A DNA stretch of 64,000 nucleotides, taken from positions 9,019,373-9,083,372 of the forward strand of contig NZ_CP015098.1 of NCBI RefSeq assembly GCF_001611795.1. Direction: 5' to 3'. A model generated the notes under the pieces. The model was not told the origin of the DNA and searched no databases. It was given only the letters and a program-made list of their open reading frames with translations. Below, piece by piece: positions 44,001 to 52,661 of this stretch; position 1 is the first letter of the stretch, and each line of letters starts with the position of its first letter. This stretch comes from Streptomyces qaidamensis. Lineage in GTDB: Bacteria > Actinomycetota > Actinomycetes > Streptomycetales > Streptomycetaceae. Made by a program: the position numbers and the translations under genes.

Positions 44001-44057
44001 GGCGGGTGCCTTCGAACGAGCGCGGCGGGGCCGCTCGCAGGGCGGTCCCGCCGCAGA

Positions 44058-44372
44058 TCAAGAGCTGGCGATGAGGTCGAGGGTGGACTCGATCGAGTTG
44101 AGCTGCGCGACGATGTGCTTGATCCACTTGTCGCCCGGGTGGGCGGCGGCGTGCGGGGCGACGGTGCCGGTGATGAACCGGCGGAACTCGGTCAGCTTCT
44201 CCCTGACCACCGCCCGTTCGTATTCCTCCAGCACGTCCCGCTCGGCGCCGAGCTGGTAGCCCGTCGCCCTGTTCCACGTCAGCGGGGGCCAGCCCTTCTC
44301 CGCGGCCTGGTCCTTCAGCGCGGCGAGGCCGGAACGGACCTGGCTGGGGCTCAGATCGCTGGGGAGATCCAT
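44058..44372 (-). CDS. Conserved hypothetical protein
   Basis: This 104-residue protein is soluble and mostly helical: SPSQVRSGLAALKDQAAEKG, WPPLTWNRATGYQLGAERDV, then REKLTEFRRFITGTVAPHAA. No known domain is recognised. The start ATG at 44372 sits next to a long inverted repeat. It may be the 3' part of a longer family. Confidence 0.6.
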   Translation of the reverse strand: MDLPSDLSPSQVRSGLAALKDQAAEKGWPPLTWNRATGYQLGAERDVLEEYERAVVREKLTEFRRFITGTVAPHAAAHPGDKWIKHIVAQLNSIESTLDLIASS

Positions 44373-44374
44373 AC

Positions 44375-44406
44375 CGGTTCCCCCAGACACGAGTCTGGGG
44401 GAACCG
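44375..44406. terminator. 14-bp perfect inverted repeat
   Basis: CGGTTCCCCCAGAC and its complement flank a 4-base loop (ACGA). It could be a terminator for unseen upstream transcripts or an operator, since it lies just upstream of the small minus-strand gene's start. Confidence 0.6.
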
Positions 44407-44522
44407 ACGTGATCATCGTCGAGGAATTCGCCAACAGATCACCGCCGACCCCCCCGCAGCCTGACGATCAACTGCGGGAGGTCTTCACCTCAGCGTCCGG
44501 CTGCGTCCGGCACGGACCCTGA

Positions 44523-47500
44523 TCAGCTCCCGGAGCCTGTGGCCGCGGGCCCCGGGAAGTGTGTCACCTGGGGTTCGTCGGCGGGAGAGGGGTGGTAGCG
44601 GGTCTCGTTCTGGATCCGCTGGGCCTGCGCGGTGTGGTCGGCGGCCTCGGCGGGGGTGCCGGTGGTGTGGGCGATCGCGGCGAGGGCTGTCAGGGCGCGG
44701 TGTTCTGCGGGGCGTAGGTCCAGGGCGCGGGCGAGGGCCAGCGCTTGGTGGGCGTGGTGTGTCGCGGTGGGTGCGGAGCCGGAGGCGAGGTGGGCGTGGG
44801 CGAGTTGGGCGTTGACCTCGGCCTCCTGGTGGCGGAAGTCGCAGCGGCAGGTGATCGTCAGGGCTTCTTCCAGGCGTGCCAAGGCCAGGTCCAAGCGACA
44901 GCGGAGCCGGTGCAGGCTACCGAGGGTGATCAGGCTGTCGGTCTCGTTGGCCGGGTCTCCTGTTTCTCGGGCTCTTTGCAGCGCCTGCTCAGCGTGTGTG
45001 TAGGCGAGGTCGGTCTGCCCGGTGTCGCGGTAAACCCGGGCGAGGAGTTCGTGGGCACCGGCCACACTGTGCCGCTGCTGATGGCTGTGGCAGAGGCGTA
45101 GCGCCTCGGTGCCGTCGGCCAGTGCCTCCTCGTACTGCCCCAGGGCGTGGTGGGCGATGGCGCGGTTGATCCGCGGACTGATCGTGAGGGACTGGTGCCC
45201 TGCCTTCAGATAGGTCTCGATAGCCTCGGTCGTGCGCTCGAGTGCCCGGTCCAGCTCGCCGAGATACGAATGGATCAAGCCCGCCATGTTGAGCCCGCGG
45301 CCCACCTGAATCGGCCGGCCGAGGGAGCGGGCGATGGCGATGCTCTTCTCCATCCAGTCGAGTGCGTGGCGCATCTGGCCGCGCTGCCCGTAGTGGAGTG
45401 CCAGGTTGGTCAGGATGGCGCCCTCGCCGGAGGTGAAGCCTGTGCGGCGATAGCCCTCCAGAGCGAGGTGCACGGCTTCGAGGGCGGCTTGTATGTCCCC
45501 GGCGTGCTGGCGCAGGAGAAAGAAGCCGTGCTGCATGGCCGCCTGAGCCAGCGCCTCGCCCTCGTGTTCGGCCGCGCGTAGCCCGGCTGTCATGGCCGCC
45601 TCCCACTCGGTCTGGTGCCGCCGACGGTAGAAATAAGGGCGTAGCTGGTCGGCCAGCTGCCAGGCGATCCGGTGCGGACCGGCCTCGGCGGCGTGGGTGA
45701 TGACCGCAACCAGGTTGGCGCGTTCGCTCTCCAGCCAGGCCAGGGCCTGATGCCGGTCGTCGAAGCGCGTGGATTCAACGCGCGTACGGGGAAGTTGGAC
45801 GATGCCGGTGTAGCCGAAGGCGGTGGCTGCGTCGGCGGTGGCGAGGTACCAGTCGCACAGTCGCCGCCAGGCCGCTGCCTGGCCTGGGTCGGCCGCGGCG
45901 TGCTCGGCGGCGTACAGCCGCAGCAAGTCGTGGAACTGGAACCGGTCTGATGCGGTGTGCTGCACGAGTCCGGCGGTGGTGAGCTGGTCGAGGAGGCGCT
46001 CGGCGACGCCGATCGGGGAGGCGATCAGGGCCGCGGCGGCCTCGGCGGTGAAGTCCGGGCCGGGGTGCAGACCGAGCAGGGCGAACAGGTGCGCCGTGTC
46101 CGGCTCCAGGGCGGCGTAGGAGTGGTCGAAGGCGGTCCGGACGGCGGCCTGGCGATCCCCCGTGACGGACAGCTTGGTGAGCCGTCCGTCGGCGGCCAGT
46201 TCGGTTGCGTAGCCGGTGAGTGACCGGCCGGGCCGCGCGGCGAGGTTGGCAGCGGCGATGCGCAGCGCCAGAGGCAGACGGGCGCACAGCTCGGCCAGGC
46301 GCTCGGCCGCTTCCGGCTCGTCCCCGACGCGCTGCGCACCGAGGGTGCTGGCCAGCAGCGCGCGGGCCTCGGCCGGGGCGAGCACGTCAAGCGGCGTGGT
46401 GCGGGCGGCATGGCTTGCCGTCAGGCCGCGCAGGTCGGAGCGGCTGGTGACGAGCACCGCGACGCCGGTGGTGCCGGGCAGCAGTGGCCGGACCTGCTCG
46501 GCGTCGGCTGCGTTGTCCAAGACGAGCAGAACCTTGCGGTCGGCCAGTCGGCCGCGGAACACGGCTGCGCGGTCCTCCAGAGGCTCGGGGATGGTGTGCG
46601 GTTCCTGCCCGCAGGTACGCAGCAACGCGGAGAGCACCTCGGCCGGGTCGCGCGGCCGGTCGCCGGTGCCGGACAGGCGTACGTACCACTGGCCATCGGG
46701 GAAAGCGGCCCTCAGCCGGTGGCAGAGGTGCACCGCGAGGGCGGTCTTGCCGACCCCGGGCGAGCCGGACAGGATGACCGGCACGGTCGCGGCGGCGGTC
46801 AGCTCCTCCTCCAGGCGCCGGATCACCGCCGCGCGGCCGACGAACCCCGGGGCGTCCAGGGGGAGTTGGCACTGGACAGTCCAGGCGACCTCGGACGTGT
46901 TCCGCACGGGGGCCGCTGCGATCGGTGGCGCGGCGGGCTGCGGGTTCAGCTCAGGGCTGCCGCTGAGGATCGCCTGGTGCAGCCGCTGCAGTTCCGTCCC
47001 CGGATCGATGCCCAACTCCTGGGCGAGGGTGGCACGAACACGCCGGTAGTGGGCGAGCGCATCGGCCTGCCGGCCGCACCGGTACAGGGCGACCATGTAC
47101 TGAGCCGCCAGCCGTTCATCCAGCGGATGGGCGGCACTGCGGTCGGACAGGGCCGGCAGCAGCACGGTGTGCTCACCCAGCCGTAGCCGGACATCCACGC
47201 AGTCCAGCTCAGCCGCCAGCCGCTCCCTACTCAGGGCCTCCCGGGCCGCGTTGAACCAGGGAGTGTCCACCCCGGCGAACGGCGTCCCCCGCCACACCGC
47301 CAGCGCTTCCTGGAAGGCGGCCGCTGCTGCCCGATCGTCGGCCGCCCGGTGCGCCTTCTCGAGCAGATGACGGAACCGGTGCACGTCCACCGCCAGCGCA
47401 TCAGTGACAACCGCGTAACCGCCCGATCTGCGACTGATGTCCACGCCCGCGCGCGGCAGCACACCGCGCAGCCGGGACAGGTAGCTGTACAGAGTGTCCC

Positions 47501-47675
47501 TGGCCCGCCGCGCCGGGTCCTCCCCCCAGACCCGGTACACCAGCTGATCTGTTGCCACCGTGCGGTTGACGTCCATCAGCAGGGCCGCCAGCACGGTCTG
47601 CTGGCGGGCCGGCCCGAGATCCACCGGCTCGCCACTCCCATGCGCCTCGATACCACCGAGCAGTCGAAACTCCAT
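44523..47675 (-). CDS. SARP-type regulator with NB-ARC and TPR domains (AfsR-like)
   Basis: The 1050-residue protein has four parts: an OmpR-like winged helix (1-95, EFRLLGGIEAHGSGEPVDLG to SGGYAV), a bacterial transcriptional activation domain (about 96-240), an NB-ARC ATPase with Walker A GSPGVGKT (304-311), Walker B KVLLVLDNA and later LPLALRIAAANLA, and a long TPR array (about 700-1030). This is the AfsR layout. AfsR proteins bind direct repeats, often after phosphorylation by Ser/Thr kinases, and activate secondary metabolite genes. ATG 47675 is used; a TTG at 47705 is possible. It is divergent from a secreted-protein gene and upstream of the repetitive-polypeptide cassettes, so these are candidate targets. 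Confidence 0.92.
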   Translation of the reverse strand: MEFRLLGGIEAHGSGEPVDLGPARQQTVLAALLMDVNRTVATDQLVYRVWGEDPARRARDTLYSYLSRLRGVLPRAGVDISRRSGGYAVVTDALAVDVHRFRHLLEKAHRAADDRAAAAAFQEALAVWRGTPFAGVDTPWFNAAREALSRERLAAELDCVDVRLRLGEHTVLLPALSDRSAAHPLDERLAAQYMVALYRCGRQADALAHYRRVRATLAQELGIDPGTELQRLHQAILSGSPELNPQPAAPPIAAAPVRNTSEVAWTVQCQLPLDAPGFVGRAAVIRRLEEELTAAATVPVILSGSPGVGKTALAVHLCHRLRAAFPDGQWYVRLSGTGDRPRDPAEVLSALLRTCGQEPHTIPEPLEDRAAVFRGRLADRKVLLVLDNAADAEQVRPLLPGTTGVAVLVTSRSDLRGLTASHAARTTPLDVLAPAEARALLASTLGAQRVGDEPEAAERLAELCARLPLALRIAAANLAARPGRSLTGYATELAADGRLTKLSVTGDRQAAVRTAFDHSYAALEPDTAHLFALLGLHPGPDFTAEAAAALIASPIGVAERLLDQLTTAGLVQHTASDRFQFHDLLRLYAAEHAAADPGQAAAWRRLCDWYLATADAATAFGYTGIVQLPRTRVESTRFDDRHQALAWLESERANLVAVITHAAEAGPHRIAWQLADQLRPYFYRRRHQTEWEAAMTAGLRAAEHEGEALAQAAMQHGFFLLRQHAGDIQAALEAVHLALEGYRRTGFTSGEGAILTNLALHYGQRGQMRHALDWMEKSIAIARSLGRPIQVGRGLNMAGLIHSYLGELDRALERTTEAIETYLKAGHQSLTISPRINRAIAHHALGQYEEALADGTEALRLCHSHQQRHSVAGAHELLARVYRDTGQTDLAYTHAEQALQRARETGDPANETDSLITLGSLHRLRCRLDLALARLEEALTITCRCDFRHQEAEVNAQLAHAHLASGSAPTATHHAHQALALARALDLRPAEHRALTALAAIAHTTGTPAEAADHTAQAQRIQNETRYHPSPADEPQVTHFPGPAATGSGS

Positions 47676-47916
47676 GACAAGCCCCCGTGCCCCCGCGTTC
47701 GACAACCGGCCTGGTCCGGCTGTCGGGCGTTCAATTGCCTACGCCCACCAGCGGATTCTAGGTTCTTGCAAGGTTGGTGCAGGATCCGCCTCGCAGAGTG
47801 GAGCACAACAGAGAGGGCCTTCTCGGCAGCCACCGCGCCAGTCCTTGCCGCCCTTGGACCGGGTTGGTGCCGGGCAGCGCCACCACGCTCACCCACGACG
47901 ACTACGGGGAACCCGC

Positions 47917-48291
47917 ATGACCATCACCGCAACACGGAAGCGCGTCGCCACAGCCCTCGGCGCCGCTGCCGCGGCCTTGATGCTGACCACCACCACCGCG
48001 TCCGCCGCCGGCACGGACACGATCATCACCAAGGAGCCCGGCTTCTTCCACTACGAGCGGTCCTGCAAGACCGACTACGCCATGACTCTCACCAAGAAGA
48101 AGGCCGTCGCAGCCAAGGGCAACGACGGATGGTGTGAGGGCCACGTCTGGCTTCGTATGTACGGTGACTCGTGGGGGGACTGGGCGCACGACAGTACCTC
48201 GGTGACGCGCACCAGCCCCAACGGCAAGTTCAAGAAGGCCTTGATCAAGGGCTGTGCGGACTGCCACGCCTACACCGTGTACCCCGGGTAG
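47917..48291 (+). CDS. Small secreted protein
   Basis: The 124-residue precursor has a signal peptide (TRKRVATALGAAAAALMLTT, cleavage near ASA) and a basic mature part with four Cys (ERSCKTDYAM, DGWCEGHVWLRMYGDSWGDW, KGCADCHAYTVYPG). Family not recognised. It is divergent from the SARP gene, 241 bp apart. A GGGGA site precedes the ATG. Confidence 0.8.
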   Translation: MTITATRKRVATALGAAAAALMLTTTTASAAGTDTIITKEPGFFHYERSCKTDYAMTLTKKKAVAAKGNDGWCEGHVWLRMYGDSWGDWAHDSTSVTRTSPNGKFKKALIKGCADCHAYTVYPG

Positions 48292-48418
48292 TGATCCAGG
48301 GAGCTGGACGGGCCTGTGAGCCCTGACCCGGCAAGGCTGCTGCAAGCCTGAGAACCTGCTGATGAAGCACACTGAGCGGCTCATTGTGGTGATCGATGCA
48401 GACGAGGCATCGCCCACG

Positions 48419-48453
48419 CTTCGTGATCCGGCCGACGCGGCTGGATCACGAAG
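48419..48453 (+). terminator. Hairpin terminator
   Basis: An 11-bp perfect stem (CTTCGTGATCC and complement) flanks 13 bases that can pair further. It lies 128 bp after the stop of the small secreted protein gene. Confidence 0.65.
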
Positions 48454-48816
48454 CCAGGCACGTCTTGCGGCCTGCTGACGGTCTTGATGGCGCGGCGGGA
48501 ACGAGGCAACGGACACCGCACAGCTCGACAGAGTACGAGAAGGACAATTCGCCGGCTTCCGACCGGCAGCGAAGCCGGGCCCTGGAAGACCCTCGAAAGT
48601 TATAGGTGTCGCGCATTCCCGCCTTTGAGCATCCTGGCCGGTGCAGGCCGCTGGCAGGAACGACCGGGCAATCGGTGCGCGGACGCTGTACTTCTGCCTG
48701 TGCGACAGACATTGATCCAAAAAGAAACTGAGCGAGCCGTCCCCGATAGGGGGACGCAGGGAACGAGGCAAAAGGCCGCCTGAGGCGTCTCGTCGTCTCA
48801 TGTGCCCCAGGGAGGG
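48454..48816. other. Intergenic region upstream of the first repeat cassette
   Basis: No gene is seen. A weak hairpin (TGCCCC, loop, GGGGCA) ends at its right border, corresponding to the stronger hairpin at 52561-52594 in front of the second cassette. Confidence 0.5.
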
Positions 48817-48892
48817 GCAGCCCGGCTGATCTGCTGCTGCCTGCGTTCGCAGCAGTGCCGGAATACGCTTCGACGTCGAAAGGACCGCACGC
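48817..48892 (+). promoter_or_regulatory. 76-bp upstream region shared by both repeat cassettes, copy I
   Basis: This segment, starting GCAGCCCGGCTGATCTG and ending in GAAAGGACCGCACGC before the ATG, differs from 52586-52661 at about eight positions by eye. It contains the ribosome site GAAAGGA. Such conservation, next to freely varying flanks, implies a shared promoter or leader RNA. Confidence 0.75.
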
Positions 48893-49117
48893 ATGATCGC
48901 GCTCATGAACCCCGAGGTGGATGCCGAGGCCCTCGCCTGTGCCCTGGGTACACCTGCTCTCCACCCGGCCACACTGAAATCCGGTCCGGGCATGGGCACC
49001 CGGAGGTCTGTTCGTTGCCCCGCCATCGCGAAGGGCGGCCCGAGCGTCGGCACCCGCTGCAAAGGCACTCCGGGCGCCGGCAACCGCAGGTCTGAGTCGA
49101 AAGGATCGCACGCATGA
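48893..49117 (+). CDS. Repetitive Arg/Gly-rich polypeptide A (cassette I)
   Basis: The 74-residue protein has the common leader MIALMNPEVDAEALACALGT followed by about three repeat units of the form P-G-x-G-T-R-R-S-V-R-x-P-A-x-x-K-G-G (for example GMGTRRSVRCPAIAKGG). It ends AGNRRSESKGSHA, and the stop overlaps the next start (ATGA). No known domain exists. The repeat and leader are shared with three other proteins in the window. It may be a multi-core peptide precursor or a polycation. Confidence 0.65.
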   Translation: MIALMNPEVDAEALACALGTPALHPATLKSGPGMGTRRSVRCPAIAKGGPSVGTRCKGTPGAGNRRSESKGSHA

Positions 49118-49716
49118 TCACGCCTATGGACCCTGAGGTGGGTGCTGAGGCCCTCGCCCCTGCTCTGGGCACAGCCGCTCTCCGCCCCGTCACGATGAAG
49201 TCCGGCGGCCCGAGCATCGGCACCCGCAGGTCCGTCCGGCGCCCCGCCACGTTGAAGGTCACTCCGGGCGCCGGTACCCGCAGGCCCGTGCATCGCCCCG
49301 CCACCGCGAAGAGCGGTTCGGGCGTTGGCGGTCGCTACCCCATCGCTGCGAAGGCCGGCACGGGCATCGGAGGTCGTTGTAAAGGCGGCCACGGCATCGG
49401 TGGCCGCAGGCCCGTGTGCCGCCCCGCCCCTGCGAAGGGCGGCGGCCCGGGCGCCGGTAACCGCAGGCCCAGCTATCGTCCTGCCACCGCGAAGGGCAGT
49501 CCGGGCATGGGCACCCGCTGCAAGGGCACCCCGGGCACCGGTACCCGTGGGTCGGTCCGCCACTCCGCCAACGCGAAGGGCGGACCGACCACCGGTTCCC
49601 GCAGGTTTGTTCGTTTCCCCGCTACCGCGAAGAACGGCCCTTCAACCGGTACCCGCTCCACTGACACTCCGGGCGTCGGTACCCGCGGGCCTGAGCCGAA
49701 AGGACGGCACTCATGA
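49114..49716 (+). CDS. Repetitive Arg/Gly-rich polypeptide B (cassette I)
   Basis: The 200-residue protein has leader MITPMDPEVGAEALAPALGT, then about ten repeats (for example SIGTRRSVRRPATLKVTPGA, GMGTRCKGTPGTGTRGSVRH), with occasional short Cys-bearing units (GGRCKGG, TRCKGTPG). It is very basic and free of hydrophobic helices. It is coupled at both ends to its neighbours by ATGA overlaps, with the same AAAGGA-type ribosome site before each start. GC at third positions is high in this frame, which supports this strand as coding. Confidence 0.65.
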   Translation: MITPMDPEVGAEALAPALGTAALRPVTMKSGGPSIGTRRSVRRPATLKVTPGAGTRRPVHRPATAKSGSGVGGRYPIAAKAGTGIGGRCKGGHGIGGRRPVCRPAPAKGGGPGAGNRRPSYRPATAKGSPGMGTRCKGTPGTGTRGSVRHSANAKGGPTTGSRRFVRFPATAKNGPSTGTRSTDTPGVGTRGPEPKGRHS

Positions 49717-50259
49717 TCGCGCTCATGGACCCTGAGGTGGGTGCCGAGGCCCCCGTCTGCGCCCTGAGTACACCCGTTCTCCACCTGGCCACACTGAAGG
49801 GGACCGGCCCGTCCGTCGGTACCCGCAGGCCCGTGCACCGTCCTGCCACCGTGAAGGGTGGCTCTGGCGTCGGAGGCCGTAGGCTCGTGCACCGCTCCGC
49901 CACTGCGAAGGGCGGCCCGAGCATCGGTACCCGGAGGTCTGTCCGCCGCCCGCCGCGCTGAAGGGTGGCAATCCGGGCATCGGCACCCGCCGGTCTGTCC
50001 CCATTCCGCCACGGCGAAGGGCGGCCATCCGGGCATCGGTGGCCGCAGGCCCGTGCAGCGCCCCGCCACCGCGAAGGCCGGCGGCCCGGGCGTTGGTAGC
50101 CGCACGCCTGTCCGACGCCCCGCCACCGCGATGGGCGGCGGCCCGGCATCGGCACCCGCATCCGTAGGTTTGTCCACTACCCCGCCGCACCGCAGGGCGG
50201 CATCAGCATCGGCGAACGGCCCCGCAGGTCCATCCCTGTCGGTCCGAGCAGGCTCTAGC
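49713..50259 (+). pseudogene. Repetitive Arg/Gly-rich polypeptide C (cassette I), frameshifted
   Basis: It starts like the others (MIALMDPEVGAEAPVCALST) and is intact for 82 residues. Then three one-base losses in C/G runs (near 49952, 50012 and 50145) change the frame. Repeats go on in the corrected frame (GHPGIGGRRPVQRPATAKAG, GVGSRTPVRRPATAMGGG) and the end YPAAPQGGISI...PVGPSRL matches the end of polypeptide D. If corrected it would be about 182 residues. Confidence 0.65.
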
Positions 50260-50300
50260 CGACGCCGGTCCGGCTGGCGACCGCAGACAGGAGGAAACGG

Positions 50301-50950
50301 ATGGGGCACCCACCGATCACGGTGGAGCGGTGGGAAGGGCTGGAGTGCGCCGTGCAGCTCGATGTCGTGCTGCCGATGTACAAGGAGATCTGGGCCGATC
50401 CGCCGTACCGCGAGGACACGAAGGAGATCGCCGAGTTCCTGGACCGCTCGTGCAGGAGGTCTTCCTTCCCCGCGCCCGCCTCGTCGTGGCCCGCTGCGGC
50501 GACCAGCCGATCGGCTACGCCTTCGGTTACCCGTTGCCTTCGGACACCGGCTGGTGGAAGGCGATGGACGGGGACACGACGCCGGAGTTCACGGCGGAGA
50601 CCGGTGAGCGGACGCTGGGCATCGTCGAACTCGCGGTACGCGCCAACTGGCGGCGCCAGGGGGTCGCGGCCCGGATGCACGACCGTCTGTTGGAGGGTCT
50701 GGGCGTCGAGCGCGTCACGCTGGCGATGCGGCCCGACCCGGAAGCGGCACCGGCGCACGCCGCCTACGCCGCGTGGGGCTACCTGCAGGTCGGTCACTGG
50801 CAGCCGGCAGACGATCAGCCCGTGTCTCACATCATGCTGCTGACCCTGCCGGTTGCCGCGCAGGGGGTCGGGCAGCAGCGTGCGCCAGGTACGGGCGAAG
50901 GCGGTGGAGTGCGGCCTGGCACGGGCGCAGGGCCAGATCTGCGTCGGTGA
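50301..50950 (+). pseudogene. GNAT acetyltransferase (cassette I), frameshifted
   Basis: From ATG 50301 (GGAGG upstream) it reads VERWEGLECAVQLDVVLPMY up to EFLDRS. One base is missing near 50449 compared with the intact paralogue at 53701, and the frame continues as QEVFLPRARLVVARCGDQPI, VELAVRANWRRQGVAARMHD (acetyl-CoA loop RRQGVA) and HAAYAAWGYLQVGHWQPADD. Apart from the indel it is nearly the same as its paralogue. It is either decayed or a sequencing error. Confidence 0.8.
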
Positions 50951-51101
50951 AGTGGATACGGAGCACTTGATTCCCACTGGTGGCCTGGGCTTTTGCCAGA
51001 GACCGAAAGGGTCTGGCTGGCCATGCTCGCGTCAGAGATACCCAAGCGGCAAAAGAGGCGCAACGGACCGCGCACCACAACTCGGGGGAGTGAGCACCAC
51101 C

Positions 51102-52037
51102 ATGAGGCGAGCGTTCGTTTCGGCATGCACTGCCGCGTTGATCGTCATATCCACTGCGGTCGGCTGCACCACCGGCACGGACGAGCAGTCGGGTTCCGCT
51201 CAGCCACAGCGGGACACCTCGGCCAAGAGCACCAGGAGCCAGGGGCGGGAGCTGACCGCCGCCGAGGAGGTCCTCGTACGGCGTGCCGAGCAGCTCCTCA
51301 TCAAGGAGTGCATGACGGACAAGGGTTACCCGTACCGGATCGGCCCCCTGCCGACGGTCGACGACCTGAAGGGCAACGGCGCCTTCCTGACGGATGTCGG
51401 CTGGGCCCGGCGGAACGGCTACGGCAGCCGGCTGCAGGCGAAGGCCCAGAAGATCGACGACCCGAACGGCGCATACGCCAACGCGCTCCCGCGCGAGGAG
51501 GGTACCCGCTACACCGACGCGCTCCTGGGTTCGCCGTCGAGCGCCATGCTGACGGCCGAACTTCCCGCCGGCGGAACCGTCCGCACCCCCCGCGACAGCT
51601 GTCTGACCGAGGCCAGGGGCCGGCTCTACGGGGACTTCGAGACCTGGTTCCGGGCCGAGAAGACGGCCACGAACCTGACGCCCCTGTACGCGGCGGACCT
51701 TGCCAAGAACCGGCGGTTCACCGACGCGGTCGAGCAGTGGTCCGTATGCATGCGGATTGCGGGGCACGACTACGCCACTCCGACCAAGGCGCGCGAAGGG
51801 CTCCCGAAACTCACGCGGGGCCTGAACGAGCAGAAGGCATTCGCCGTGGAGGTCCGCCTGGCGGTCGCCGAGGCGACCTGCGCCGGCCAGACGCACTTGA
51901 CCCGCACGATCCGCGCGCTCGAAGCCGAGTACCGCGAGAAGCTGCTCGACCGGTACGGCGATGCGGTCGCCACCCATCAGCGCATGAACCTCGACGCGCT
52001 GGCCCGGGCCGAGAAGATCACCGGCTCGGCAGCCTGA
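51102..52037 (+). CDS. Lipoprotein of unknown function
   Basis: The 311-residue precursor has a lipobox (STAVGC, Cys at about residue 22) after MRRAFVSACTAALIVI. The mature part is helical and soluble: LVRRAEQLLIKECMTDKGYP, then EQWSVCMRIAGHDYATPTKA and ATCAGQTHLTRTIRALEAEY, with Cys spacing typical of a family of Streptomyces surface proteins of unknown role. GGGGGAG precedes the ATG. It is 38 bp upstream of a secreted-protein gene, likely one operon. Confidence 0.83.
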   Translation: MRRAFVSACTAALIVISTAVGCTTGTDEQSGSAQPQRDTSAKSTRSQGRELTAAEEVLVRRAEQLLIKECMTDKGYPYRIGPLPTVDDLKGNGAFLTDVGWARRNGYGSRLQAKAQKIDDPNGAYANALPREEGTRYTDALLGSPSSAMLTAELPAGGTVRTPRDSCLTEARGRLYGDFETWFRAEKTATNLTPLYAADLAKNRRFTDAVEQWSVCMRIAGHDYATPTKAREGLPKLTRGLNEQKAFAVEVRLAVAEATCAGQTHLTRTIRALEAEYREKLLDRYGDAVATHQRMNLDALARAEKITGSAA

Positions 52038-52075
52038 CCCCTCACATCGCACCCACCCACAAGGAGTGATCCGTC

Positions 52076-52534
52076 ATGCGCAAGGTCCTGGCCACCGCCG
52101 CGACGCTCGGCCTGGCAGCCCTCGGAGCGGTCGTCCCGGCGACGAACGCGCAGGCCTCCACCGCCTGCGACAACGCGTACAACGCCATCCCCGCCGGCAC
52201 CTTCGTCGCGTACAACGGGGCGAACTGCGGCACCACTCGACTCGGCGCCACAACGAGCTGGGACTCGGACTGGGGCAACAGCTCCGGCCCCTTCCAGGGC
52301 TGGGACACCAACACCGCGGAATCCCTCGCCTACAAGTCATCGGACACCAGGCGGGTCCAGCTCTTCAACGGCACGGGGACCGACTGGGCGGGCGGCCACA
52401 CCTGCATCGGGCCGAACGAGAACTACATGGACACCCTTGAGCAGCAGTACTTCACCAGCGGTATCGAGGTGGAGAACGAGATCAGCTCCCACCGGTTCAT
52501 CTGGCGGGGATGCGGCGCGGTCCTGGACTCCTGA
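52076..52534 (+). CDS. Small secreted protein
   Basis: The 152-residue precursor has a signal peptide (MRKVLATAATLGLAALGAVV, cleavage near AQA) and a mature domain with four Cys (STACDNAYNAIPAGTFVAYN, GANCGTTRLGATTSWDSDWG, HTCIGPNENYMDTL, WRGCGAVLDS). The layout recalls the I36-like secreted proteins but without their motifs. An AAGGAG site precedes ATG 52076. It is probably co-transcribed with the lipoprotein. Confidence 0.82.
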   Translation: MRKVLATAATLGLAALGAVVPATNAQASTACDNAYNAIPAGTFVAYNGANCGTTRLGATTSWDSDWGNSSGPFQGWDTNTAESLAYKSSDTRRVQLFNGTGTDWAGGHTCIGPNENYMDTLEQQYFTSGIEVENEISSHRFIWRGCGAVLDS

Positions 52535-52560
52535 CCTGACCGCCCACACGCACGGCTGAC

Positions 52561-52594
52561 CCGGGCTGCACCACCCCGGGGAGGTGCAGCCCGG
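52561..52594 (+). terminator. Hairpin terminator before repeat cassette II
   Basis: A 12-bp perfect stem (CCGGGCTGCACC and complement) with a 10-base loop lies 27 bp after the secreted protein's stop. Its right arm runs into the 76-bp conserved leader, so it may also act in cassette expression. Confidence 0.75.
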
Positions 52595-52661
52595 CTGATC
52601 TGTCTCTGCCTACGTTCACAGCAGTGCTGGAACCCGCTTCGACGTCGAAAGGACCGCACGC
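52586..52661 (+). promoter_or_regulatory. 76-bp upstream region shared by both repeat cassettes, copy II
   Basis: This is the counterpart of 48817-48892, with the same ends and the same GAAAGGA ribosome site directly before the ATG of polypeptide D. Confidence 0.75.

Noticed and set aside
47902..49563. Long minus-strand open frame (553 codons) across the small secreted protein and repetitive polypeptides A and B, and similar ones at 49473-50309 and 52497-53144
   Set aside because: The repeats keep all frames open. The plus strand has ribosome sites, a conserved leader and upstream region, high GC at third positions and a GNAT gene in the same direction. Left as an alternative to test.
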